Assembly (NCBI GenBank): GCA_934402395.1
Contig: CAKRTQ010000001.1
Coordinates: 1-64,000, forward strand
Direction of reading: 5' to 3'
From: an uncultured Eubacteriales bacterium
GTDB lineage: Bacteria; Bacillota; Clostridia; Oscillospirales; CAG-272
Length of the DNA stretch: 64,000 bases
Below are positions 44,399 through 52,616 of this stretch, one piece after another. The notes beneath the pieces are model-generated. The model saw only the letters and a list, made by a program, of their open reading frames with translations. It was not told where the DNA came from and made no database searches. Positions within the stretch are counted from its first letter, which is position 1. Each line of letters opens with the position of its first letter. The position numbers were made by a program, and so were the translations under genes.

Positions 44399-44761
44399 AT
44401 GAACGAGGAAGAAGTAAAGGTGGGAGCGGAAAACGCTGTGACCGACGAAAAGGCAGAATTCGCGGATGAAACGCTGGTTTGCGTTGAGTGCGGCAAGGAA
44501 TTTGTGTTCAGTGCCGGAGAACAGGCGTTTTACAAAGAAAAGGGCTACACAAACAAACCCAAAAGATGCCGCGAATGCCGCCGCAATTCCAAGAAAAACA
44601 CTGCCGCTCAGGAGCGTACATACTACTACGCTGTATGCGACGACTGTGGAGCCGAGGCAAAACTGCCGTTTGAGCCTTCAAAGGACAAACCGGTATATTG
44701 CAGTGCCTGCCACGAAAAGCACCTTGCGGAAAGACGTCGGCAGCGCAGCGAAAACAGCTGA
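44399..44761 (+). CDS. Double zinc-ribbon protein
   Basis: A 120-residue acidic then basic protein with two zinc ribbons. The first is CVECGKEF with a CRECRR partner (about 28-60). The second is CDDCGAEAKLPFEPSKDKP with a CSACHEKH partner (about 80-110). This matches the small zinc-ribbon proteins seen in Clostridia near translation genes, which may bind nucleic acid; no function is established. GGAGGAG sits upstream of the ATG. It ends about 20 bases before a strong terminator. Confidence 0.85.
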   Translation: MNEEEVKVGAENAVTDEKAEFADETLVCVECGKEFVFSAGEQAFYKEKGYTNKPKRCRECRRNSKKNTAAQERTYYYAVCDDCGAEAKLPFEPSKDKPVYCSACHEKHLAERRRQRSENS

Positions 44762-44780
44762 CGTACCGCACTGAAACAAT

Positions 44781-44827
44781 GAATGTGGGTGTTAAAAACT
44801 CAATTTGAGTTTTTAACACCCACATTC
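44781..44827. terminator. Palindromic bidirectional terminator, conserved-core family, copy F
   Basis: The longest copy: a perfect 47-base inverted repeat from GAATGTGGG through GTTAAAAACTCA and back, between the convergent zinc-ribbon and hom genes. Confidence 0.9.
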
Positions 44828-44830
44828 GCA

Positions 44831-46045
44831 TCAGATGACCTTATACACTCTGCGGCAATGCGCGCCAAGCTCACGCACGGCGGCTTCCGTATTCCGGTCG
44901 TCTATCGGTGCGGCGGTCACTATGGCGCATCCGCCGTCGCCGTCTATCATCATAACACCGTCGCCGGTGCACAGCTCCGGTATCCTGTCAGGTTCGCCGT
45001 CAAGCAGAAAGCACCTGCGGCAGCAAAAAGAGTCGCGCGCGGCAATATCGCCGGCGTCCGCACGGGTCCATTCAAGACGCTGCTGAACGATCCCAGGACG
45101 CTCGGCAGCATCGATGATATCGGAAACGACCGCGCTCGCCGTGGGCAGCTTTCCCGCGCCGCGACCGTAAAACATGGTCTCGCCCAGAACATTCCCCTCG
45201 ATGAGCACACCGTTGAACACATCATCCACGTGGCAGAGCGGGCATGAAGGAAGCACGGCACGCGGAGCGACAGCAGCATATATCCTCCCTTCCCGATTCC
45301 TCTCCGCATAAGCAACAAGCTTCAGCGAAATACCCGCCGATGCAAGCAGAGCAACGTCAGACGAGGGGATATTTCTGATCCCTTCGACAGAAACGGCATC
45401 AAGCGGCAGAAGCTTGCCGTATGCTATCGCAGCTAGGATGATTATCTTACGTGCGGCGTCAAAGCCGTCAACATCTGCCGATGGGTCCGCTTCGGCATAT
45501 CCGAGCTTCTGCGCGTTGCGGAGAACTTCGTCAAACGGAGTTCCGTTACGCTTCATTTCGGTCAGAATATAATTTGTCGTGCCGTTCAGTATTCCGGCTA
45601 CCGAGTTGATCTCGTTGTCGGAAAGCTCGTCTATTAGCGGACGCACGACAGGTATACCGCCGCCGACAGACGCCTCAAAAAGGTATCTCACGTTATTGGC
45701 GCGAGCGACTTTGAGCAGCTCGTCTCCCAGCGCAGCCACGACCGCCTTGTTCGATGTAACGACCGATTTTCCCGCCATAAGGCATTCACGGGTGAAATCA
45801 GCAGCAGGATGCACGCCGCCCATCATTTCGGCAACGATGCTCACCTCGGTATCATCCCGTATGACGGCAAAATCATGTACTATGCGGTCTGCATACGGGC
45901 TGTCCGGGAAATCGCGCAGATCAAGTATATATTTTACCCGCACAGCATCGCCGAGTCTGGCAGTAATTGTTTTTTGGTTCTTTTCGATCACCTCGGCGCA
46001 TCCGGAACCTACCGTTCCGAAGCCGAGAAGAGCAACATTTATCAT
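44831..46045 (-). CDS. hom: Homoserine dehydrogenase
   Basis: Reduces aspartate semialdehyde to homoserine, the branch point to threonine and methionine. The 404-residue protein begins with the NAD(P)-binding VALLGFGTVGSG. The dimerisation and catalytic domain includes GGGIPVVRPL, GILNGTTNYIL, YAEADPSADVDGFDAARK with the catalytic Lys, and FYGRGAGKLPTASAVVSD. A C-terminal regulatory part (about 330-404) is short and only loosely ACT-like. The ATG at 46045 gives the canonical start; the ribosome site is weak (GCGGAT). No thrB, thrC or lysC is in the window. Confidence 0.94.
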   Translation of the reverse strand: MINVALLGFGTVGSGCAEVIEKNQKTITARLGDAVRVKYILDLRDFPDSPYADRIVHDFAVIRDDTEVSIVAEMMGGVHPAADFTRECLMAGKSVVTSNKAVVAALGDELLKVARANNVRYLFEASVGGGIPVVRPLIDELSDNEINSVAGILNGTTNYILTEMKRNGTPFDEVLRNAQKLGYAEADPSADVDGFDAARKIIILAAIAYGKLLPLDAVSVEGIRNIPSSDVALLASAGISLKLVAYAERNREGRIYAAVAPRAVLPSCPLCHVDDVFNGVLIEGNVLGETMFYGRGAGKLPTASAVVSDIIDAAERPGIVQQRLEWTRADAGDIAARDSFCCRRCFLLDGEPDRIPELCTGDGVMMIDGDGGCAIVTAAPIDDRNTEAAVRELGAHCRRVYKVI

Positions 46046-46154
46046 TTTATTATCCGCAGCTTGCGTCGGCGGCGCAAAGCCGCAGCCGAAAGCTTCCTTT
46101 CGTTTATCTGTCGTATCTGAATTCAAAAAAATACGGAAAAATCACGCAATACTA

Positions 46155-46183
46155 TTGCAGTGGAGCGCGGAATGTGTTAAAAT
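46155..46183 (+). promoter_or_regulatory. Promoter of the DUF4364 gene
   Basis: TTGCAG (46155-46160), 17-base spacer, TAAAAT (46178-46183), 40 bases before the ATG, divergent from hom. Confidence 0.65.
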
Positions 46184-46223
46184 ATCCACATCGGCAATAT
46201 GTGCCGGGAAAGGCTGGGATATC

Positions 46224-46766
46224 ATGGGTTCGCCTATCGGAAGCAAAAACAACGTAAAAATATTCGTGCTTTACCTGCTCGAAAATATAAACTACCCGCT
46301 TGACTACTGCGCCATAAACGACATAGTCATGCAAACAGACTATGTTATGTACCTCGACTTTGCCGAATCGTTTATAGAAATGCTTGACGGAGGGCTTATT
46401 TCGTCATTCGAAAGAGACGGAGTCACCCTTTATGAGGTAACAAAAAAAGGCAGATGTGTCGCCGAGGAGCTGAAGTCCGACATTTTGCCGTCGATACTCG
46501 ATCAGTCGCTCGCCGCTGCGCTGCGGTATCTTGATTTCTCGCACCGTGAGATCGTAACGCAGTGCCGTATAGAAAAGCGCGATGACGGCAGATACGATGT
46601 TATATGTGAAATAACCGAGAAAAAGCAGCTTATTTTCAGCACAACGCTGACAGTAGACAGCGAGAACCGTGCGCGACGCATGAAAGCGAACTTCAACGAT
46701 CGCCCGGAAGTTATTTACCGGGGCGTCACCGCGCTGCTGGCGGGGCAGATGAATTATCTGTTCTGA
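46224..46766 (+). CDS. DUF4364 family protein
   Basis: A 180-residue protein of the clostridial DUF4364 family. Residues 1-85 look like a winged helix of PadR/MarR type (VKIFVLYLLENINYPLDYCAI, then EMLDGGLISSFERDGVTLYEVTKKG). The rest is a beta-rich domain ending GVTALLAGQMNYLF. A transcription-factor role is suggested by the fold but not established. I start at 46224, with AAAGG and GGGA upstream. The longer frame opening at 45579 runs antisense to hom and is a shadow. Confidence 0.85.
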   Translation: MGSPIGSKNNVKIFVLYLLENINYPLDYCAINDIVMQTDYVMYLDFAESFIEMLDGGLISSFERDGVTLYEVTKKGRCVAEELKSDILPSILDQSLAAALRYLDFSHREIVTQCRIEKRDDGRYDVICEITEKKQLIFSTTLTVDSENRARRMKANFNDRPEVIYRGVTALLAGQMNYLF

Positions 46767-46846
46767 AGGTTCGATACACCATCGTTTTTCCGCAGCCCGC
46801 TGTCCGGGAATCAGAAGAGCAGCCACCAAATACCCGATATCAAATT

Positions 46847-46916
46847 AAAAATGCCGGATTCGCAACCGGCATTTTTTCAGTTGCTGTCAAAAATGCCGGG
46901 TCATATGACAGCAACT
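46847..46916. terminator. Two overlapping stem-loops between DUF4364 and the ABM gene
   Basis: Hairpin 1 pairs AAAAATGCCGG (46847-46857) with CCGGCATTTTT (46866-46876). Hairpin 2 pairs AGTTGCTGTCA (46879-46889) with TGACAGCAACT (46906-46916) and is followed by T6. A second AAAAATGCCGG copy (46889-46899) sits mostly in the loop of hairpin 2 and could compete for the same partner arm. Together they should end both convergent transcripts. Confidence 0.75.
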
Positions 46917-46936
46917 TTTTTACGGAACGCATCGCG

Positions 46937-47230
46937 TCAGTCAAAAGCGGCGGGAGTCGTCGGCATGGCGCGGCGCGGAGAATTCATATACGGAGCCACT
47001 TCCTCGCGCCAGCGAAGGTAGTGCTCTGTCTTTTTGTGAGCCGCAGCTGCCGCCTCATCACAGTATACCTCATAAAGCACGAACTGTGTCGGGTCATCGT
47101 TGCTTTGCAGCACGTCAAAGCGCACGTTGCCCGGCTCAAGTCTTGAATTATCGTGGTTGTAGCATGAGATCTTTTTGAAAGCCTCGACACTTTCGGGCTT
47201 TACATCAACAAAAACAAGAGTTGCAAACAT
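46937..47230 (-). CDS. ABM (antibiotic biosynthesis monooxygenase) domain protein, LsrG-like
   Basis: A 97-residue ferredoxin-like-fold protein with the typical ABM pattern: TLVFVDVKPESVEAFKKI, then FDVLQSNDDPTQFVLYEVY, then HKKTEHYLRWREEV. Members range from LsrG (autoinducer-2 breakdown) to small monooxygenases and simple dimeric binding proteins; the function here is open. AGAGGT precedes the ATG. It is the last gene of the minus-strand surface operon, 24 bases after the C39-like gene. Confidence 0.82.
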   Translation of the reverse strand: MFATLVFVDVKPESVEAFKKISCYNHDNSRLEPGNVRFDVLQSNDDPTQFVLYEVYCDEAAAAAHKKTEHYLRWREEVAPYMNSPRRAMPTTPAAFD

Positions 47231-47254
47231 ATTTTTACCTCTTTCGTTATCAAA

Positions 47255-48745
47255 TTATCCGACTCGGTCGGCAGTATCGTATATAAGCGCGGAATTCATG
47301 CTCCATATGCCGAATCCGCCGATAAGATAGGATGCGGTGCGTTCATAAAGCACACCGTCTCCCTGATCGGCAGTGTATCCGAGCGGATCGTACACCAAAA
47401 ACCTCAGGGCGTTCTGATTTTTTTCCTCCGGATTCAGACACTCGCCGAACACCACATAATGCGTTCCGCTTGCCTTTTTGAACTCCACCACAATGCCGGC
47501 AGGGTGATCTTCAAGCAGGTCGGCAATACGGCGCGGGGTCGGGTAGTATATTTTACGGCATTTCACCGCTTTCCCGTCAACGGAAAAGCGCGAAGCGATA
47601 GCATTCCAGTTTGCAAGTATCGGATCACCGTAAAGCAATTCGGTAATTCCGGAGGCGCCGAAGTTGTATGTATTCGCAAGCGACACCGTATACGGATCTG
47701 CGGGAAGGTTGCCCGACTGTCCCGAACGTAGATCGTACCCCTTGTCAAGTGTTGCGCCAAGGTTGTGAAGCACCATTGCGACCGAGCATATGGCGCAGCC
47801 CTCGCGCATCCACGAGCGCGCCGACATATTACGATAGTCGGCAGCAAAGCGCAGCTTCAGCCCTCCGCTCCAGAAATAAAGATCGGTAAGACCCGAGGCG
47901 TCCCAATCGCTGTTCACGGTGCTTCGCTGACTGTACCATGTGAACGCGGACTTATCCGTCACCGTAACGGTAAACGATTTTTCAACGCCGTCAACAGACG
48001 CCGTTATCTTCGCACTGCCCACCGAAAGCGCGGTATAAACGCCGCCACTGCCCACCATTATTACGTCCTCATTGCTTGATGTCCAGCGAACGCTGTCCTG
48101 TATGTAATTGTACGGTATGAGGCGAACATGGAACGTGCCGGTGGAATACAGCTTTACATCGGTTGTCGAAAATGCAAACGACATTCCCTCCGTTTTGACC
48201 GGCTCAAAATACCACAGCATCGAGGCATCGTTGTCGGAATAGTCCGTATACTGCACAAGGTTGTCGCTGTAATACGAAAGCTCGTCCGTAACGCCGAGAA
48301 CGGCGCGCGGATTGCTTCCGCCCACGGGTGCTATCGTACACGCGCCCGAGCGCAGTTCGAATATATCGAAATGCGCACTGTCATTTTCGGTAAGCAGCTT
48401 TGTGACGGGCGAACCCGCTTTCGTGCCGCCCGTATACGCAAAGCAGTAAAGAGCCGAGTCGTTCTGCGGCCACAGCGTAAAGCTGCCGTCACCGTTGCGT
48501 CTTACAAGGAATATCTGCGCCTCGTTTGATTTTTCAAGAGGAGCGATATATGCTTTTCCTTCACCGCGCGAGCCGTTGAGATAAGCCGTAAGATATCCGT
48601 CCATTGCCGCGTTTCGTATACGGAATACCCCGTCTGACGGAGAAGCTCCCGCTTTTTCAGCAGCCGCCGGGCATAAAACAAGAGGCAGAAGCAATGCCAG
48701 TGCCGTCAAAAAGGCAAAAAATCCGCCTTTGCGGTTCTTTTTCAT
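47255..48745 (-). CDS. Secreted C39-like cysteine peptidase with lectin-like and Ig-like domains
   Basis: A 496-residue exported protein. A signal peptide (1-about 30) is followed by a ricin/beta-trefoil-like region (about 40-185, with QIFLVRRNGDGSFTLWP and later WYFEPV). A bacterial Ig-like (BIG2) domain follows (about 190-262). The C-terminal papain-fold domain of the peptidase C39-like type has C317 (in EGCAICSVAM), H429 (THYVVF) and D453 (VYDPLG) as a plausible catalytic triad. It has no LPxTG-type sorting signal or membrane anchor, so it is probably released. AAAAGGAGG gives a very strong start. The target is unknown: peptidoglycan peptides and carbohydrate-decorated proteins are both possible. 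Confidence 0.83.
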   Translation of the reverse strand: MKKNRKGGFFAFLTALALLLPLVLCPAAAEKAGASPSDGVFRIRNAAMDGYLTAYLNGSRGEGKAYIAPLEKSNEAQIFLVRRNGDGSFTLWPQNDSALYCFAYTGGTKAGSPVTKLLTENDSAHFDIFELRSGACTIAPVGGSNPRAVLGVTDELSYYSDNLVQYTDYSDNDASMLWYFEPVKTEGMSFAFSTTDVKLYSTGTFHVRLIPYNYIQDSVRWTSSNEDVIMVGSGGVYTALSVGSAKITASVDGVEKSFTVTVTDKSAFTWYSQRSTVNSDWDASGLTDLYFWSGGLKLRFAADYRNMSARSWMREGCAICSVAMVLHNLGATLDKGYDLRSGQSGNLPADPYTVSLANTYNFGASGITELLYGDPILANWNAIASRFSVDGKAVKCRKIYYPTPRRIADLLEDHPAGIVVEFKKASGTHYVVFGECLNPEEKNQNALRFLVYDPLGYTADQGDGVLYERTASYLIGGFGIWSMNSALIYDTADRVG

Positions 48746-48782
48746 CGTCCCCCTCCTTTTCCTTTGTTTTCAGCAGTAAAAT

Positions 48783-49496
48783 TCAAACTTTTGCGCGTGA
48801 AATGCGCTTCTTCATGCGGTTGAGATCGCCGAGCATGCGGAATGCATCACGCATGACGTGTACCTTTGACGCGCCGTGATTGATGATCCGGACCGGCATT
48901 TCAACAATGCTTATACCGAGCTTGCCCGCCCAGAGGATAGCTTCAAAATCAAACGCAAATCCGTCTACCTCGCAGCGCGGAAATATCTTTCTGACAGCAT
49001 CGGCTGTAAAGCCTTTGCAGCCGCACTGCGAGTCCGAAAGCCGGAAGCCGCCCACGATCCCAAGCAGCCATATATAGGTCTTTGACGCCACACGGCGGAT
49101 AAATGTATACCCGGCGTAGCCGTCATTGCCGATATTGCGCGAGCCTATCACCAATCCCGCATCGGGATTTGCCATATGTGTATCAAATGCACGCTTTATA
49201 ACGCCGGTGCCGTAAGCAAGGTCGGCATCTGTAAACATTACAAAGTCGCCGCGCGCCTCAAGAAATGCCGTCCGCACGGCGCAGCCCTTGCCGCGGTTAT
49301 GACTGTATCCCGTTACACGCACGCACGGAAGCCCAAGCGATCTTACAATGTCGGCACTACCGTCGGTGCTGCCGTCATCCGAAAAAATGATCTCATAATC
49401 TTTGAAATTTGCGCTCATATACGCTGAAAGCTCACGCGCGGTATCGGCAATGCGCTCGCTTTCGTTATACATAGGTATGCACACTGAAATTTCCAT
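48783..49496 (-). CDS. Family 2 glycosyltransferase, polyprenyl-phosphate sugar synthase type
   Basis: A 237-residue GT-A enzyme like dolichyl-phosphate mannosyltransferase/Ppm. It has SVCIPMYNESERI at the N-terminus, FSDDGSTDGS with the UDP/GDP-binding Asp, MFTDADLAYG for the metal-binding DxD-type site, and SQCGCKGFTADAV. The product is probably a lipid-linked sugar for envelope glycosylation. There is no C-terminal membrane domain, so it is the soluble or peripheral type. The ATG at 49496 follows AAAGGAAT. It lies between the C39-like gene and the RlmA-like gene in one operon. Confidence 0.92.
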   Translation of the reverse strand: MEISVCIPMYNESERIADTARELSAYMSANFKDYEIIFSDDGSTDGSADIVRSLGLPCVRVTGYSHNRGKGCAVRTAFLEARGDFVMFTDADLAYGTGVIKRAFDTHMANPDAGLVIGSRNIGNDGYAGYTFIRRVASKTYIWLLGIVGGFRLSDSQCGCKGFTADAVRKIFPRCEVDGFAFDFEAILWAGKLGISIVEMPVRIINHGASKVHVMRDAFRMLGDLNRMKKRISRAKV

Positions 49497-49559
49497 TTTG
49501 TGATTCCTTTCATGCGGTCTCACAGGCGACTTTGCCAAGCAAAACCGTTATCGCCATGC

Positions 49560-50438
49560 CTATTTTTTTCTGTAGACTCTGAATTCAAAATCCGCCTCGC
49601 ATTCAAGCGATCCGACAGAAGCCAGCCGTTCGGCATCGGATGCCGATGTGCGGTATCTGTAAGGAGTCATACCGAAGAGCCTCTCTATATCCTCGCGCTT
49701 TTCGGGAGTAAAGAACATATCATACGTAAGCCTTTCTTCATGCAGAAGCTCCATTTCTGAGGGCAGATCGGCGCGCGGTTCGTTCAACGTAGGCGTGTCA
49801 TACACAGCCGCCTTGAGCCGGTAAAGATGTTTTGCTCCCGCACTGCCGACCACAAGTATGCCGCCGCGCTTCAGTACGCGTGTGAATTCTGCCTCGGCAC
49901 ACGGCGCAAACATACAAAGAAGCCCATCGGCTGTCTCATCGGCGAGCGGAAGCTCATAGACCGACGCCACGGCAAAGCGGCAAAGAGTACGCCGACCTTC
50001 AGCCGCCGCGCGCTTTGATGCGCGGTCGACCGCATATTTGGAAAGATCGACCCCGAAAACAAAGCGTCCCGCATCGGCAAGGCGTACAGAATAATACCCC
50101 TCCCCACAGCCGGCATCGACCCACAGCCCCGATGGAGCATAAACCGATGCGAGTCTTGCGATCTCATCGGCGGCGAGACGGTAATATCCGCCGTCAAGGA
50201 ACGCGCTGCGCGCTCTTACCGCCTCGGGCGGGTCTCCGCTCACCGCGCCGTGTCCGCGCACGAACGCAAGGTTCACATACCCGCTCGATGCACGGTCAAA
50301 GCAATGCCTCTTACCGTTTTCACTTCCTCGGCACACATATCGACGCTCCTCCTCGTCAAGGAGCGCACCGCAGACCGGGCAGACAAGCACATCCGCAGGA
50401 AACGAAGTTCCGTTTTTCTCAGCTGTCTTACTATCCAT
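49560..50438 (-). CDS. RlmA-type 23S rRNA guanine-N1 methyltransferase
   Basis: A 292-residue methyltransferase with an N-terminal four-ligand zinc finger (CPVCGALL and the later Cys and His of VCRGSENGKRHCFDRA). It is followed by GYVNLAF, a DPPEAVRARSAFLDGGYY motif and a SAM-binding Rossmann domain (WVDAGCGEGYY). These are RlmA features, and the reaction is methylation of a guanine in helix 35 of 23S rRNA. In Gram-positives the related TlrB modifies the neighbouring base and gives tylosin resistance; sequence alone does not separate them. The ATG is one base after the sortase stop. Confidence 0.9.
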   Translation of the reverse strand: MDSKTAEKNGTSFPADVLVCPVCGALLDEEERRYVCRGSENGKRHCFDRASSGYVNLAFVRGHGAVSGDPPEAVRARSAFLDGGYYRLAADEIARLASVYAPSGLWVDAGCGEGYYSVRLADAGRFVFGVDLSKYAVDRASKRAAAEGRRTLCRFAVASVYELPLADETADGLLCMFAPCAEAEFTRVLKRGGILVVGSAGAKHLYRLKAAVYDTPTLNEPRADLPSEMELLHEERLTYDMFFTPEKREDIERLFGMTPYRYRTSASDAERLASVGSLECEADFEFRVYRKK

Positions 50439-50439
50439 G

Positions 50440-51462
50440 TCAGTTTTCGATCTTGATCAGCCTCGCGTGGCAGGCATATCTGCCGCTGGGGCTGAGATTT
50501 ACGCAGGTGGACAGTGTGATCATTATATCATCCGCCGTCATTTTTATACCGGTGTCGTACTGCGAGCGGCTTATTGCACGGTCGCAGAACTCAAGAAACG
50601 CTTCATCCGAAGGAAAATTCGTTTTGAAATACTTGTCGTTTTCATCTGTCTCGTAGAATGAAAACACCTCAAAGGTATAGATACCGTCAAACGTGAACAG
50701 CTTTATGTACCGATGAGTGTTGAAAAAACTCTCGCCGTACTCGCTGCCGTCATATCTTACGCCGTATTTGTCCGGAAAGTTGCGGTCGTACTTGGCTATC
50801 TCATGAAACATACTTCCGTTCAGCATATTGTGACCGTAAAGCACGATGTTGCGGTTGTTCTCAACGCTCTTGGCATTCCGGAAGTCCGCAAATATCGTTC
50901 CCGAGTTCAGCTTTGCCCCGTTGAAGCCGCGTTTGAGATAATATTGGTTGTCAACAGTCTGCACAACGGGATAAGAGATATTTGTACCGTCAATAACGAC
51001 ATATCCGTATGTGTCGGGGTTCTGGTCACGAAGCTGTTCAAGAAACGCAAGCTTGCGCTGAAATTCAACGCTTTTTACAGGCTGAACATTGCCGCCGTTG
51101 TTTTCGTTTCCGTTTTCGTTACGCATCTGCTCCGAATAACGGAGAAGAGGCTCCTGACGCGACACGGCGGGCATCGAGCTTGCATTTATCGAGCTGCCGC
51201 CCGAAATACCCGTGCTGTGAAAGCCCTCGGATATTTTGTCGTAAAGGTCGTCAGCCCTCTTGTAATCCACAAGGATCCCCGCAAGCTCGCCCACGCAGAC
51301 AACAAAAACAACTGCGCATACCAGTATGAGTGCCGCGCGCACCAGACCGATAGCACTGCGCTTTTTGCGTTTTTTTACGGCACCCGGCGCCACATCCTCC
51401 ACCGTCAGCGTTTCAAGAGACTCAAGGAAAATATTCTTTTTTTCTGTATCTGCCGAATTCAT
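50440..51462 (-). CDS. Class B sortase
   Basis: A 340-residue membrane-anchored transpeptidase. A cytoplasmic basic N-terminus (1-36) is followed by one transmembrane helix (about 38-66), a low-complexity Asn/Gly linker (about 110-125) and the sortase B fold. Catalytic residues are H211 (YGHN), C320 (TLSTC) and R328. Sortases join secreted proteins bearing an LPxTG- or NPQTN-like signal to peptidoglycan or pilus subunits. GGAG precedes the ATG. It leads the operon sortase, RlmA-like, GT2, C39-like, ABM from its own promoter, and no gene here encodes a recognisable substrate. Confidence 0.93.
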   Translation of the reverse strand: MNSADTEKKNIFLESLETLTVEDVAPGAVKKRKKRSAIGLVRAALILVCAVVFVVCVGELAGILVDYKRADDLYDKISEGFHSTGISGGSSINASSMPAVSRQEPLLRYSEQMRNENGNENNGGNVQPVKSVEFQRKLAFLEQLRDQNPDTYGYVVIDGTNISYPVVQTVDNQYYLKRGFNGAKLNSGTIFADFRNAKSVENNRNIVLYGHNMLNGSMFHEIAKYDRNFPDKYGVRYDGSEYGESFFNTHRYIKLFTFDGIYTFEVFSFYETDENDKYFKTNFPSDEAFLEFCDRAISRSQYDTGIKMTADDIMITLSTCVNLSPSGRYACHARLIKIEN

Positions 51463-51529
51463 GCGTATCTCCAGTCCGCTGTATTTACCATCAGATAATT
51501 ACTATATGCTATAATGAGAAAGCGGTTTT

Positions 51530-51558
51530 ATTATATATCATAATGCCTGAAAAAGCAA
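51530..51558 (-). promoter_or_regulatory. Promoter of the sortase-RlmA-GT2-C39-ABM operon
   Basis: On the minus strand TTGCTT (51553-51558), 17-base spacer, TATAAT (51530-51535), about 65 bases ahead of the sortase ATG. Confidence 0.75.
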
Positions 51559-51646
51559 CCCGCGCTCACTTCAATTTCAAAAAATGTTACATAATGTTGC
51601 AAAGCGGCTGTGTGCGCCGTTTTGCGTTATCTTTAAAAAACGTTTC

Positions 51647-51677
51647 GGGGAGCCGTCGCATTTGCGCGAAGCCCCCC
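51647..51677 (-). terminator. Terminator after the regulator-kinase-sortase operon
   Basis: On the minus strand GGGGGGCTTCGC pairs, with wobble pairs and one mismatch, with the complementary GCGACGGCTCCCC arm, followed by GAAACGTTTTTT. It separates the two sortase operons. Confidence 0.65.
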
Positions 51678-51686
51678 ATTTTTTCT

Positions 51687-52616
51687 TTATTTCTGTATGC
51701 TCACAAGCTTGGCGTGGCAGGCGTATCTTTCAGTCGGTTTGCCGTTCACGCAGGTGGAAAGCGTAAGTACGATATCGTCCTTTCCTATGCTGATGCCCGT
51801 ATTATACATTGACCTATCAATTGCAGTGTTGCAGTATTCAAGAAACTCCGCATCGGAGAAAAAGTTTATCACAAGGTACGGGTCCTCGTCATCGGTATGA
51901 TAAAATGAAAAGATCTTGAAGGTGTATATTCCGTCAAATGTCGAAACGACTATCTCATCGTGAGAACGGAAAAAGGCTTCGGCGTCACGGTGCAGATCCT
52001 TATCAAACCTCGCAAGGTCATGAAACATACTGCCGTTGAGCATATTGTGCCCGTAAATGATAAGATTTCTGTTCTCTGTGATCGTGCGGCTGTTGCGGTA
52101 ATCTGTCATTATCGAGCCGACCTTCAGGTATCTTTTATTCAGCCCGTGGCTGAGATAAAAGTCATTGTCGGTACCCTGCATGATAGGATAGCTTATTTTT
52201 GTATCGTCGATCTGAATGTAACCGTAAACATCGCTGTTCTGCGAATAATATTCACGCAGTTTTGCCGTCATCAGGCGGAATTCCGCATTGCCCGGAAGCA
52301 CCACGTAGTCTCCCGAAGGTTTTTCAATGTGTATATCCCCGGGAGAGTTTTTCTGATTGATGTAATTTCCGAGCGGATCCGCAGCGCCGTATCCCGTCAT
52401 CGGAAGTATCGAAAAGCCGTTTGCCACATTGGCTGGGCTGTAATCGAAACCGCGATTCAGCTCTTCGTAATAGTTTTCGGACTCAATATACTCGTAAAGT
52501 ATCTTGAGGATATTGACTATACATACCGCAAACACCATGGCGCATATGACCATGACCGCGATGCGTATGATATTTTTTTTGTTGTATCTTCTTTTTTTCA
52601 CATTGGTTCCTTCCAT
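51687..52616 (-). CDS. Class B sortase, second copy
   Basis: A 309-residue paralogue of the neighbouring sortase. A basic start and transmembrane helix (about 16-42) lead to the sortase B fold with H190 (YGHN), C289 (TLSTC) and R297. The two share long blocks (YGHNMLNGSMFH, FDGIYTF, TLSTCVN) but differ in the linker, which here is Pro/Gly/Asn-rich. Its start abuts the kinase stop (TGA then ATG) with GGAG upstream, so expression follows the two-component system. Substrate unknown. Confidence 0.93.
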   Translation of the reverse strand: MEGTNVKKRRYNKKNIIRIAVMVICAMVFAVCIVNILKILYEYIESENYYEELNRGFDYSPANVANGFSILPMTGYGAADPLGNYINQKNSPGDIHIEKPSGDYVVLPGNAEFRLMTAKLREYYSQNSDVYGYIQIDDTKISYPIMQGTDNDFYLSHGLNKRYLKVGSIMTDYRNSRTITENRNLIIYGHNMLNGSMFHDLARFDKDLHRDAEAFFRSHDEIVVSTFDGIYTFKIFSFYHTDDEDPYLVINFFSDAEFLEYCNTAIDRSMYNTGISIGKDDIVLTLSTCVNGKPTERYACHAKLVSIQK

